Shown: positions 25,328 to 32,743 of the stretch, piece after piece
How positions within the stretch are numbered: position 1 is the stretch's first letter
Layout of the letters: every line of letters begins with the position of its first letter
Source of the DNA: an uncultured Geobacter sp.
GTDB lineage: Bacteria > Desulfobacterota > Desulfuromonadia > Geobacterales > Geobacteraceae
NCBI GenBank assembly: GCA_903925075.1
Contig: CAIYDQ010000271.1
Coordinates: forward strand, 1-37,398
Length of the DNA stretch: 37,398 bases
Direction of reading: 5' to 3'
Position numbers and translations under genes: made by a program
The notes under the pieces: model-generated
Databases searched by the model: none
The model's input: the letters and a program-made list of their open reading frames with translations, nothing else
Told to the model about the DNA's origin: nothing

Positions 25328-26830
25328 TTATTGCTCCAGGGGTAATTTAAGGGAGACGCGCAGTCCCCGAGGATGCCGGATGCCCGCCTCGACGCTGCCG
25401 CCGTGGGCTTCGACGATCCTCTTCACGTTGTCCAGTCCCAGGCCGATGCGCCGGCTCCGCTTCTCGTCGAAGAAGAAGGGCAAAAGGTCTTTGGGGATGC
25501 CGGGGCCGTTGTCGGCGACCGAGATCTTTCCCCACCGGCGCCCGCCCGATTTGACCGGCCCCGAGGAGAGGTAGATATGCCCCCCCATCGGCACCGCTTC
25601 GATGGCGTTGAACAGCAGGTTCACCAGCGTCTGCTCCATGCGGTGCGGGTCCATCAGCAGGTGATCCAGCTGCGGGCTGAGCCGCAGCGAGGCGGTGACG
25701 TTCTTTTGCGCCATGCGGGAGCGCAGCGACTCCACGCACCCCTCGATGAAAGGCTTCAAGAGCACGTCCTCCCGGTTCAACCGGAAGGGCCTGGCGAGAT
25801 TCATCATCTCCTCCACCGAGCGCTGGATGCTTTCCACCTCTTTCAGGGAGATTTCCAGCAGGCGATGATGGGTGCTGTCCCCCTCCACCGCGGCGGAAAG
25901 CATCTGCACGTTCATCTTTATGGCCGTCAAGGGGTTGCGGATATCGTGCGCCAGCGAGGCCGCCTGCTGGGCCAAGGCGTTGAGCGTCTCCGCCTCCCGC
26001 GTTTTTTGCTCCAGCGCGCGGCGCTCGCTGATGTCCCTGCAGATGCCGAGCGCAGCGCCGTTCCCCTCGTAGGTGGAAAATTTGGCCAGCGCCTCGGTCG
26101 GCAACTTTCTCCCGTCCACATGCAAACGGAAGTACTCCACCAGGCTTGAGGTCTGCTGGAGGCGGTTGCGCTCATAGCAGCGGCCCCCTTCTTTTTTCGA
26201 TTCCGGGGCGACCAGCTCCAAAAAGGCAAGCCCCGCCATTTCCTCGATGGAGCGGCCGTGCATTTCGCAAAAGGCGCGGTTGGCATAGACGATGATCCCG
26301 TCCTGAACCACGTAATATCCGTCCCGGATGTCCTCCACCAAGGTCTTGTATTTGCGCCGCGATTCGGACAGCTCCCGGGTCCTTTTCCGGACCTCGCTTT
26401 CCAGCACGACGGTCTGCTGGCGCATGCACTCGTCGTGCAGTTCCTGAAAGAAGTCGCTGAATTTCCCCACGGTCTCCGAGATGCAAATTCCCAAGCGGAA
26501 AATCGCCTGATCCAGCTCGTCGCCGCCGGCTTCGCGGATCAGGATCGCAGAGACCACCTGCTGAAACGCCATGAACGCCTTTTGCACGCTGGAAAGCCTG
26601 AAACCCTGCGACAGTCTCTTGCGGGCGATCAGCGTGATGAAGGCTTCCAGGTCCTCCCAGCCCCTCCCGGAGAGGCCTCGAAGAAAGGCGGTCGTCGCCT
26701 GGCTCACCAACGGGCGTAGATCCGCCTCCCGCTCAAGGCCGTAAGGGCTCGCCTGATCGCTCAGCAGCCGGCGGACCCAGGCGTCGACGATCTCGTCATG
26801 GTGTCTTGCCAACTTGTCGAATATCGCCAT
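25328..26830 (-). CDS. Soluble sensor histidine kinase with RsbRD-like N-domain and PAS
   Basis: The 500-residue kinase has no membrane segment. Residues about 5-135 form an all-helical domain like the RsbRD N-terminal domain (HHDEIVDAWVRRLL, ARKRLSQGFRLSSVQKAF), then a coiled coil, a PAS domain (about 160-270), HisKA with H295 in ASLAHDIRNPLTAI, and an ATPase domain (NLLFNAIEAV, DNGPGIP, RRIGLGLDNVKRIVEAHGG). It would sense a cytoplasmic signal, for example an aromatic acid or its CoA ester (inference), and phosphorylate the regulator encoded next. ATG 26830 is chosen because GGGAG lies 9 nt upstream. The frame extends to 27052, but that would overlap the divergent sigma-54 promoter and lacks a ribosome site. 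Confidence 0.92.
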   Translation of the reverse strand: MAIFDKLARHHDEIVDAWVRRLLSDQASPYGLEREADLRPLVSQATTAFLRGLSGRGWEDLEAFITLIARKRLSQGFRLSSVQKAFMAFQQVVSAILIREAGGDELDQAIFRLGICISETVGKFSDFFQELHDECMRQQTVVLESEVRKRTRELSESRRKYKTLVEDIRDGYYVVQDGIIVYANRAFCEMHGRSIEEMAGLAFLELVAPESKKEGGRCYERNRLQQTSSLVEYFRLHVDGRKLPTEALAKFSTYEGNGAALGICRDISERRALEQKTREAETLNALAQQAASLAHDIRNPLTAIKMNVQMLSAAVEGDSTHHRLLEISLKEVESIQRSVEEMMNLARPFRLNREDVLLKPFIEGCVESLRSRMAQKNVTASLRLSPQLDHLLMDPHRMEQTLVNLLFNAIEAVPMGGHIYLSSGPVKSGGRRWGKISVADNGPGIPKDLLPFFFDEKRSRRIGLGLDNVKRIVEAHGGSVEAGIRHPRGLRVSLKLPLEQ

Positions 26831-26969
26831 TGCCAATCTCCCGTGGTCCGGCCGCTGGGAAGCGATGCTCGGCACTGAAAGTAATTTGCCATACAGTGTT
26901 TGGTTTAAGCCATCCGCAGGTATCAAAACGGTGTTATTGAAAATATCTTTTAGGTCCGGCGGAGCCCGA

Positions 26970-26985
26970 TGAAAGATTTCTTTCA
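26970..26985. promoter_or_regulatory. Candidate enhancer site TGAAAGATTTCTTTCA
   Basis: This perfect 16-bp palindrome (arms TGAAAGA/TCTTTCA around TT) lies about 75 bp upstream of the predicted start of the sigma-54 transcript, the usual distance for an NtrC-type activator. A degenerate copy with the same CTTTCACTTT flank lies at 23956-23971. Confidence 0.5.
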
Positions 26986-27025
26986 CTTTGCACTGGGAAA
27001 GCCTATAAAAACAACTGTTTTTTAC

Positions 27026-27040
27026 TGGCACGTCCATTGC
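27026..27040 (+). promoter_or_regulatory. Sigma-54 (-24/-12) promoter of the aryl-AMP ligase unit
   Basis: TGGCACGTCCATTGC followed by T fits the RpoN consensus (TGGCACG, four bases, TTGCT). The predicted start is near 27052, 74 nt before the ATG at 27126. Confidence 0.85.
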
Positions 27041-27125
27041 TCTACCCCCCACCGAGTGCCAGAAAACGGAACGGCAGGAACCACCCCACCGCCTTCTCAG
27101 GGCATTAACGAAAAGGAGCAGAGTA

Positions 27126-28832
27126 ATGATAGAAAAAGGTTTTATCGGCTGGCCGGACGAATTCGGACAGCGCTACCGGGCTGATGGCTACTGGCAGGAC
27201 GCGACCATCGGCGAAATCCTCGACGACCGGTTCGACCGCTTCGCAACCCGGACAGCGCTCATCGGCGACGACGGCATACATTATTCATACGCCGAAATCG
27301 GCCGCCTTGCCACGCGATTGGCATTGCACCTCAGCAAGTCGGGGTTCAAGACCTACGACCGGATCATCCACCAGATCCCCAACAGCCCCGAGAGCGTTTT
27401 AACCTTCCTGGGGATACTCAAGGCGGGCGCGGTGCCCATCATGACGCTGCCTCCCCATCGCGAATCGGAAATCGCCCACTTCGCCTCTCTGGCGAACGCG
27501 CGCGGCTATGCCATTGCCAGCCGGGTGCGCGATTTCGATTTTCAGGAACTCGCCGAGGTCTTGCAAAAAAGGGGCCTACTGGAGGCGGTTTTCGTCTGCG
27601 GCGGCGTTCCCCGCCCCGGATTCCACTCGATCGACGACTTTCTGAGTGATCCGATCGAGAAAACGGTGGCAGCCGGCATCATCCCGCGCCCCGATCCCGA
27701 CCTCCCCGCGGTGCTGCAGTTATCCGGGGGGACCACCGGGATGTCCAAACTGATACCGAGAACCCACAACGACTACGCCTACAACTTTCTGCGCAGCGCC
27801 GAGGTTTGCGGTCTCGACGAGCAGACGGTGATGTTGATGGCGGTCCCGCAGGCTCACAACTTCGCCTTTGCCTGCCCGGGGCTGTTGGGGATCCTTGCCA
27901 CCGGCGGCTGCGAGGTCATCGCTTCGTCCACCGCCACCGACCACCTGATGAGGTTGATCCAGCAGCACAGGGTGACCCATTTCGTCGCGGTCCCGACCAT
28001 GATCCTGGGGCTTCTCGACCATCCGGACCGTCACCTGTACGACCTCTCCTCGCTGAAGATGATCCTCACCGGCGGCTCGAAACTCAATCCTGAGGTGGCC
28101 CTGCGGCTTCGCCCCGAACTCGGTTGCGAAGTCCAGCAGGTGATGGGTATGGCGGAAGGTCCCCTTTATTGGACGCGTCGCGACGATCCCGACGACATCG
28201 CCCTCCATACCCAGGGACGCCCCCAGTCCCCGGCGGACGAGTTCCGCATCGTCGACCCGGAAACCGGCGTGGACGTAGCGCCGGGCGAGGTGGGAGAGCT
28301 CTGGTGTCGCGGCCCGCATACCATCCGGGGATACTACCGGGCCGACGAGCACAACGCCAAGGCCTTCAGCGCCGACGGCTTCTATAAATCGGGAGATCTG
28401 GTGCGGTTGCACCCGAGCGGCAACATCGTGGTGGAGGGGAGGAACAAGGACTGCATCAACCGCGGCGGGGAAAAGATCAGCGCCGAGGAGATCGAGAATC
28501 ACCTGATCGCGCATCCTTGCGTACTCAACTGCGCGGTGGTGGCCATGCCGGACCAGCTTTTCGGCGAGAAGTGCTGCGCCTTCGTCGTCCTCGCCCCGGA
28601 CACCTCCTTGACCCTGGAGGCCCTGGGCGAGTTCCTCTTGCGGGAAAGAAAGATCGCGCGCTACAAACTCCCGGAGCGATTGGAGATCCTGGAGGCCCTT
28701 CCCCTCACCAACGTCGGAAAATTGAACAAAAAGATGCTGCGCGAGATCGTCCTGCAACGGATGGAAGCCGATCTCCAGCAACACGGCGAAAGCCATCCCC
28801 TGCAGCAACCGATGCGCAACGCCAATGCTTGA
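27126..28832 (+). CDS. Aryl acid-AMP/CoA ligase of the EntE/DhbE type, salicylate-type pocket
   Basis: The 568-residue enzyme is closely similar to 2,3-dihydroxybenzoate-AMP ligases: IGWPDEFGQRYRADGYW at the start, P-loop LSGGTTGMSK (199-208), AHNFAFACPG (243-252), GMAEGPLYWT (341-350), GFYKSGD, INRGGEKISAEEIENHL and the catalytic lysine in TNVGKLNKK. Pocket residues of DhbE (N235, S240, V337) align by spacing with N245, C250 and L347. Cys and Leu at these places are, from memory, the salicylate-type code of YbtE/PchD/MbtA. No carrier protein or siderophore gene is near, so it may form an aryl-CoA for catabolism instead of loading a carrier. AAGGAG precedes the ATG; a sigma-54 promoter lies upstream. 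The C-terminal 25 residues are an extra polar tail. Confidence 0.88.
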   Translation: MIEKGFIGWPDEFGQRYRADGYWQDATIGEILDDRFDRFATRTALIGDDGIHYSYAEIGRLATRLALHLSKSGFKTYDRIIHQIPNSPESVLTFLGILKAGAVPIMTLPPHRESEIAHFASLANARGYAIASRVRDFDFQELAEVLQKRGLLEAVFVCGGVPRPGFHSIDDFLSDPIEKTVAAGIIPRPDPDLPAVLQLSGGTTGMSKLIPRTHNDYAYNFLRSAEVCGLDEQTVMLMAVPQAHNFAFACPGLLGILATGGCEVIASSTATDHLMRLIQQHRVTHFVAVPTMILGLLDHPDRHLYDLSSLKMILTGGSKLNPEVALRLRPELGCEVQQVMGMAEGPLYWTRRDDPDDIALHTQGRPQSPADEFRIVDPETGVDVAPGEVGELWCRGPHTIRGYYRADEHNAKAFSADGFYKSGDLVRLHPSGNIVVEGRNKDCINRGGEKISAEEIENHLIAHPCVLNCAVVAMPDQLFGEKCCAFVVLAPDTSLTLEALGEFLLRERKIARYKLPERLEILEALPLTNVGKLNKKMLREIVLQRMEADLQQHGESHPLQQPMRNANA

Positions 28833-28914
28833 CCGACAAACGAGAACCCCGGAATCAGCTATTACCGACCCTGAACAATACCGACCGCAACTAAAAAAAA
28901 CCGGAGGAGTACCC

Positions 28915-29955
28915 ATGAAAACATTGAAAGCAGCGGTAATTTTAACCCTTGTCGCCCTCAGCTTCGGGGCCGGCTCGGCCTTTGCCTCAACCGACGTCGT
29001 CGTCCTCAAACTGGCCCATTTCTGGCCGGGCAATTCCCATTTCAACAAGGACATCGTCGAGCCGTGGTGCGCCAAAATCAGCAAGGACTCCGGCGGAAAG
29101 CTCAAGTGCCAGATCTATCCGTCCATGCAACTGGGCGGCACCCCTCAGCAACTCTTCACCCAGGTGCGCGACGGAGTAGCCGACCTCGCCTGGACCCTGC
29201 CAAGCTACCAGGCGGGAATGTTCACCAAGACCGAAGTGTTCGAACTCCCCTTCATGACAAAGCATCCGGAAACCGCCAGCCAAGCCATGTGGGACTACGT
29301 GCAGAAAAATGCGCTGGACGAGTTTAAGGGGGTCAAACTCCTCGCGACCCACACCCATGACGGCTCGCACCTGCACTTCGGCAAGAAGCAGGTCAAGACC
29401 ATGGAGGACTTGAAAGGGCTGAAAATTCGCGCCACCAGTCGCATCGATGCCAAGATCCTGGCCGCGCTGGGCGCCATTCCGGTACAGATGCCGATGCCGG
29501 CGGTCCCCGAAGCGATTTCCAAAGGCGTGGTCGACGGCACCTCCCTTCCCTGGGAGATATCGACGGCGTTCAAGATCCAGGAAATCTGCAAAACCCACAC
29601 CGAAACCCCGCCGAATCAGGCCAAGCGCGGCAACGCCATCTTCGTCCTGGCCATGAATCAGGCCAAGTACAACGGCCTGCCGCCCAACCTTAAGAAGGTC
29701 ATCGACCAGAACAGCGGGCGCGAAACCTCCAGGTGGGTAGGGATGGTCTGGGACGGAGGCACGGCGCCGGCGCGCAAGATCGCCGTCGATCGCCATAACA
29801 CGATAAACGTCTTGAGCGAAGCCGAGTACCTACGCTGGGAAAAGGCGACCGAACCGGTCACCACTGAGTGGATAAAGGAGGTCAATGCCAAAGGGGGAAA
29901 TGGTAAGGCGCTGCTGAACGATGCCAAGGCGCTGCTGAAACATTATAAGGACTGA
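28915..29955 (+). CDS. TRAP transporter solute receptor, DctP family
   Basis: The 346-residue periplasmic protein has a signal peptide (charged MKTLK start, hydrophobic core, likely cleavage after SAFA at residue 24) and the DctP pattern: LKLAHFWPGNSHFNKD, YPSMQLGG, and the conserved carboxylate-binding arginine R172 in LKIRATSRID followed by GVVDGTSLPWE. TRAP receptors deliver organic acids to DctQM membrane subunits, driven by sodium. GGAGGAG lies before ATG 28915, 82 nt after the ligase stop, so both are probably on the sigma-54 transcript. No dctQ or dctM gene follows; it is an orphan receptor here. The ligand may be the acid activated by the ligase. Confidence 0.92.
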   Translation: MKTLKAAVILTLVALSFGAGSAFASTDVVVLKLAHFWPGNSHFNKDIVEPWCAKISKDSGGKLKCQIYPSMQLGGTPQQLFTQVRDGVADLAWTLPSYQAGMFTKTEVFELPFMTKHPETASQAMWDYVQKNALDEFKGVKLLATHTHDGSHLHFGKKQVKTMEDLKGLKIRATSRIDAKILAALGAIPVQMPMPAVPEAISKGVVDGTSLPWEISTAFKIQEICKTHTETPPNQAKRGNAIFVLAMNQAKYNGLPPNLKKVIDQNSGRETSRWVGMVWDGGTAPARKIAVDRHNTINVLSEAEYLRWEKATEPVTTEWIKEVNAKGGNGKALLNDAKALLKHYKD

Positions 29956-29962
29956 TGCCAAT

Positions 29963-30047
29963 CCGAGTTCCCCCTCCCCTTGCGGGAGGGGGAACTCGGC
30001 AAAAGCTTAAGGTAGCGCCAGTGCCCATCAAGGGGGAGGGGCTTTGC
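29963..30047. repeat. Long perfect hairpin repeat, copy 2
   Basis: A 16-bp arm CCGAGTTCCCCCTCCC (29963-29978) pairs perfectly with 29984-29999 around CTTGC. The core equals copy 1 at 22524, but the outer arms differ and remain self-complementary. A shared tail (AAAGCTTA to GGGAGGGG) extends to about 30045. It sits in the gap between converging genes. Confidence 0.85.
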
Positions 30048-30081
30048 TTCATGTCCAGGGAAAGCGCCGATTGGGCGACCG

Positions 30082-30846
30082 CTATCCCGCTTCGATCTTA
30101 TCGAGCAGCCTCAAGAGTCCGTCCAGGATGGTGACGGGATGGGGCGGGCAGCCGGGGATGTAGAGGTCGACGGGGAGCAGGTCCTGAACGCCGTCGTGGG
30201 CCTCGGGCGAGCCGATGAAGGGGCCGCCGTTGATGGCGCAGGCGCCGCAGGCTACCACGAATTTGGGCGCGGGTATGGCCTCATACGTCATCATCAGCGC
30301 CTCGCGCATGTGCTCGGTCACCGGTCCGGTCACCCAGAGGGCGTCGGCGTGGCGCGGCGAGGCGACGAACTGGATGCCGAAGCGACCGATGTCCCAACCG
30401 ATGGTGGACAGCACGTTGGTGTCGGCTTCGCAGCCGTTGCAGCCGCCGGCGACTACCGAGCGAAATTTCAACGAGCGTCCGAACAGGGAAAGCATCTTGG
30501 CGTTCAGCGCCGTGGCCAGCCTTCGCTCCTCCCCTCCCCTCACCACCAACTCCTCGCGCCGGTTCACGGCCAACCGCGCATCGCGGCTGTAGGCGATCCC
30601 GCCGTGCGGACAGGCGTCGGCGCAGTCGGGGCAGAACAGGCACTTCCCCAAGTCCACTGCGAGCCCGGCTGCGCAGTCGATGGCGCCAACGGGACAGGCG
30701 TCGGCGCAGAGCCGGCAGTCGGGCGGGCAGGCGGCCCTGTTCAACAGGGGATACCCCCTGAAGCGCTCGGGCAGCTCGATCGGCTGCTTGGGATAGCTCA
30801 TGGTCCGGTGCCCCTGCTTCATGCGGGCTAGTATGGCCTTTATCAT
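30082..30846 (-). CDS. Ferredoxin-fused [NiFe] hydrogenase small subunit / NuoB-like protein
   Basis: The 254-residue protein combines a two-[4Fe-4S] ferredoxin domain (C40, C44, C47, C51 and C69, C72, C75, C79) with a NuoB/HycG-type domain (about 115-254). Its cluster cysteines are in GGCNGCEAD (136, 139), CGAC (200/203) and PGCPPHP (233). Such proteins carry electrons in group 4 membrane hydrogenases, formate hydrogenlyase and related complexes. The N-terminal MIKAILARMKQGHRT fits the family start, so the first ATG (30846) is used although no ribosome site is seen. Large-subunit and membrane-subunit genes, normally just upstream, are absent. Non-bacterial-looking phage-type sequence begins within 300 bp, so the operon seems to have been cut. 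Confidence 0.88.
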   Translation of the reverse strand: MIKAILARMKQGHRTMSYPKQPIELPERFRGYPLLNRAACPPDCRLCADACPVGAIDCAAGLAVDLGKCLFCPDCADACPHGGIAYSRDARLAVNRREELVVRGGEERRLATALNAKMLSLFGRSLKFRSVVAGGCNGCEADTNVLSTIGWDIGRFGIQFVASPRHADALWVTGPVTEHMREALMMTYEAIPAPKFVVACGACAINGGPFIGSPEAHDGVQDLLPVDLYIPGCPPHPVTILDGLLRLLDKIEAG

Positions 30847-31124
30847 GGGTGCGACTCGTTTGGTGGAACACAGGGAATGCGTCGAATGCGGGAAGCATAT
30901 GGGGTACGCCGCTGAGAACTATCGGCACTTGACCGTAAAGCGAGCACGTTATTGGCAGTTCCGCCTTCGTGCAGCGATGGCCTTATTGTCCAATTAGCGC
31001 CCTATCGACTTTTAGCCGATGGTATACAATAGATCCTGTGTGAGTGCTCACCCGCAAAACTTGTACAGAAGTGCTCTTTATTGCATGTTAGGCTGCTGGG
31101 GAGAGAAAGCAAAGTCTGGGGGTC
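30847..31124. other. Junction region between host-type and phage-type DNA
   Basis: No gene is recognised in these 278 bp. The base composition changes here from GC-rich chromosomal codon use to AT-richer sequence. It holds TATACAAT (31024-31031, a possible -10 without a good -35) and the palindrome GTGAG-TG-CTCAC (31040-31051), which could be a repressor site. No tRNA, integrase gene or duplicated attachment core was found in the window. Confidence 0.4.
31040..31051. promoter_or_regulatory. Operator-like palindrome GTGAGTGCTCAC
   Basis: Five-bp arms GTGAG/CTCAC flank TG, 85 bp before the first phage-type gene and 9 bp after a TATACAAT box. A repressor or an attachment-related site are both possible; nothing decides between them. 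Confidence 0.3.
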
Positions 31125-31394
31125 ATGCAAGGGACGATGCCTGAGATAAAGTGGCAGATTGACGTCGGACACATCATAACGATCGTGGCCCTTATTATTG
31201 CCGGGGCCGTCGCCTGGGGTGCTATGAGTACTAAACTAGACCAGTACTCGGGTACCTTAGTGGAGGTGAAGACGGAGTTGGGGGCCATGCGAGGCCAACT
31301 GGATGCGGTGCGGACGGAGCAGATTAAGACTTCCACGGAGTTGAGGGTGCGGCAGGAAGAGGATGATCGGCTGAGGGAGAAAAGGGACAAATGA
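31125..31394 (+). CDS. Small membrane-anchored coiled-coil protein, phage-type
   Basis: The 89-residue protein has one hydrophobic segment (about residues 15-34, HIITIVALIIAGAVAWGAM) followed by a charged coiled coil (LVEVKTELGAMRGQLDAV) with a lysine/arginine-rich end. This shape is common among small phage proteins of lysis or tail-tip modules, but the family was not recognised. Either ATG 31125 or 31137 could be the start; neither has a strong ribosome site. Its stop overlaps the next start (ATGA), so the two are translationally coupled. Confidence 0.6.
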   Translation: MQGTMPEIKWQIDVGHIITIVALIIAGAVAWGAMSTKLDQYSGTLVEVKTELGAMRGQLDAVRTEQIKTSTELRVRQEEDDRLREKRDK

Positions 31395-31672
31395 GCGATC
31401 CGGTAATGCTGGCTTTAATCGCTGGTTTGCCTGCAACCTTGGGGGCCGTCGCATAGATTATCAATGCCTTTTCCCTGAGCCGACATAGCGAGAAACTCAG
31501 GCAAGTCTCTCAGCATGTAGATGAAACCCAAACCCAAATGAATACGCTGGAAAAAAACACCAACAGCATTAAGGATGCGCTGGTGAACTCTACTCGGGAT
31601 GCGGCGCATAACGCGGGTATGTTGGAAGGCGTGAAGAGCGAGCGGGATCGCATGGACCGGACTGAGAAGTAG
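31391..31672 (+). pseudogene. Membrane/coiled-coil gene with an in-frame amber codon
   Basis: The ATG overlaps the previous stop (ATGA) and follows AAGGG. The frame gives MSDPVMLALIAGLPATLGAVA, then TAG at 31454-31456, then IINAFSLSRHSEKLRQVS and a coiled coil ending DRMDRTEK before TAG at 31670. A hydrophobic helix runs straight across the amber codon, so the two halves were clearly one 93-codon gene. A single-base nonsense change (for example TCG to TAG) is the simplest cause. The frame continues after the second TAG into the next gene. Confidence 0.65.
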
Positions 31673-31840
31673 GTAAGTAGGCAAGTCAGAACACAGAACA
31701 TGCGAGACTTTGAGTTTTACGAGCGGGCGTTGAGATTGCTTGAGCGGATCGAGCAGGCGGTCCTCAAGTTAGTCCATCCCGATCCAGGTCCTGCAATCGC
31801 CACATCGTTCGGAATTAAGTTTGAACAAAGGAGAAAGAAA

Positions 31841-32191
31841 ATGCCGTTAAGTTTACCGTTGAATTTGCTGGATGAGGAATACTTTATTATCGGGACCGAC
31901 GCGGGAGGGAATGCCGGGGCGCAGCTTGGACTAGGACAAACCATCACCGTGGTGTCGGCCGACCCGACCATTGTCAACTTGGTGTCCGACGCGACCGCCG
32001 GCACCGACAACGAGGGGGTTGTATCCATCGCCTCGGGGAAGGTGACCCCAGTTAAAGTAGGGGGTCCGGTTAACGCCACATGGACCGTGACCAACGTGGA
32101 CGGATCGGTGGCGGAGATTGCAATCGACACGATTACGGTTACGTCGGCTGTCGCAGGCGTGGCTACGTCCATCGGTGTGTTGTTTGTTTGA
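31841..32191 (+). CDS. Ig-like (beta-sandwich) small protein, phage-type
   Basis: This 116-residue protein has the alternating pattern of a bacterial Ig-like domain: TITVVSADPTIVNLVSD, NEGVVSIASGKVTPVKVGG, ATWTVTNVDGSVAEIAIDTITVTS. Such domains decorate phage capsids and tails or act in adhesion. AAAGGAG lies 7 nt before ATG 31841. The frame is open from ATG 31700, which would add 47 residues (MRDFEFYERALRLLERIEQ) but lacks a ribosome site. The function within the particle cannot be told. Confidence 0.55.
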   Translation: MPLSLPLNLLDEEYFIIGTDAGGNAGAQLGLGQTITVVSADPTIVNLVSDATAGTDNEGVVSIASGKVTPVKVGGPVNATWTVTNVDGSVAEIAIDTITVTSAVAGVATSIGVLFV

Positions 32192-32263
32192 AGAGCCTAC
32201 GGCGGTAGGGACGTTGGCCGCTCGGAAGAAGGGCTAGACTAGGATAGTCCATCTGTAGGACTG

Positions 32264-32704
32264 TTACTTAGTCGGTACGGGGGTGTTGGTTGGGCAAGGC
32301 TCCAACACCCGCCGGTTTCCCACCTGCACCTTGCACTCCCAATTGTCATCCGGGTCTCCGGTAAGCCAGTGTCGCTGTTCTTTCATTTTATTCACCGCGG
32401 CACGATAGGCTTGCGTCTTCTCGGATTCCAATTCCTGTGCTTTGCGGAGTTCCGGGGTGGTGATGGATTCGACCAGGCGGTGGGCGGTCTCGGCGGCGTT
32501 GCGGAGGATGGAGAGGGATACGATGTCGGAGGGGGTGAAGGGTTCGGGGGATATAGGTGGGATTGGCTGAGTTGGGCCAAGTTGGGCCGGAGGAAAGGTT
32601 ACAGGTCCGTGGGAAGATTGGGCTGATAGTTTAATCGGACAGGTAGAGATGGCCACGCAAACGACAAACATCAACCCGAACGCTTTAGCCTCATTAGGTT
32701 TCAT
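32264..32704 (-). CDS. Small exported protein, unknown function
   Basis: The 146-residue protein starts with a signal-peptide-like segment (AFGLMFVVCVAISTCPIKLSAQS). A proline-rich linker (PPAQLGPTQPIPPISPEPFTP) and a helical region (LRKAQELESEKTQAYRAAVNKM) follow. Cysteines near the end (WECKVQ, EPCPTN) could pair in the periplasm. The family was not recognised. It follows the beta-rich protein gene on the same strand by 40 bp and converges with the plus-strand genes. Confidence 0.55.
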   Translation of the reverse strand: MKPNEAKAFGLMFVVCVAISTCPIKLSAQSSHGPVTFPPAQLGPTQPIPPISPEPFTPSDIVSLSILRNAAETAHRLVESITTPELRKAQELESEKTQAYRAAVNKMKEQRHWLTGDPDDNWECKVQVGNRRVLEPCPTNTPVPTK

Positions 32705-32743
32705 AAGCACTTATTTTACCGCATTGGACCTATCTGCGGAAAA

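Noticed and set aside
25328-27052. Longer kinase start at 27052
   Set aside because: The added residues have no ribosome site and would lie over the divergent sigma-54 promoter. ATG 26830 has GGGAG and starts at the conserved domain.
32244-32262. Terminator between converging phage-type genes (AGTCC/GGACT hairpin)
   Set aside because: The stem has five base pairs with no T-run on either strand.
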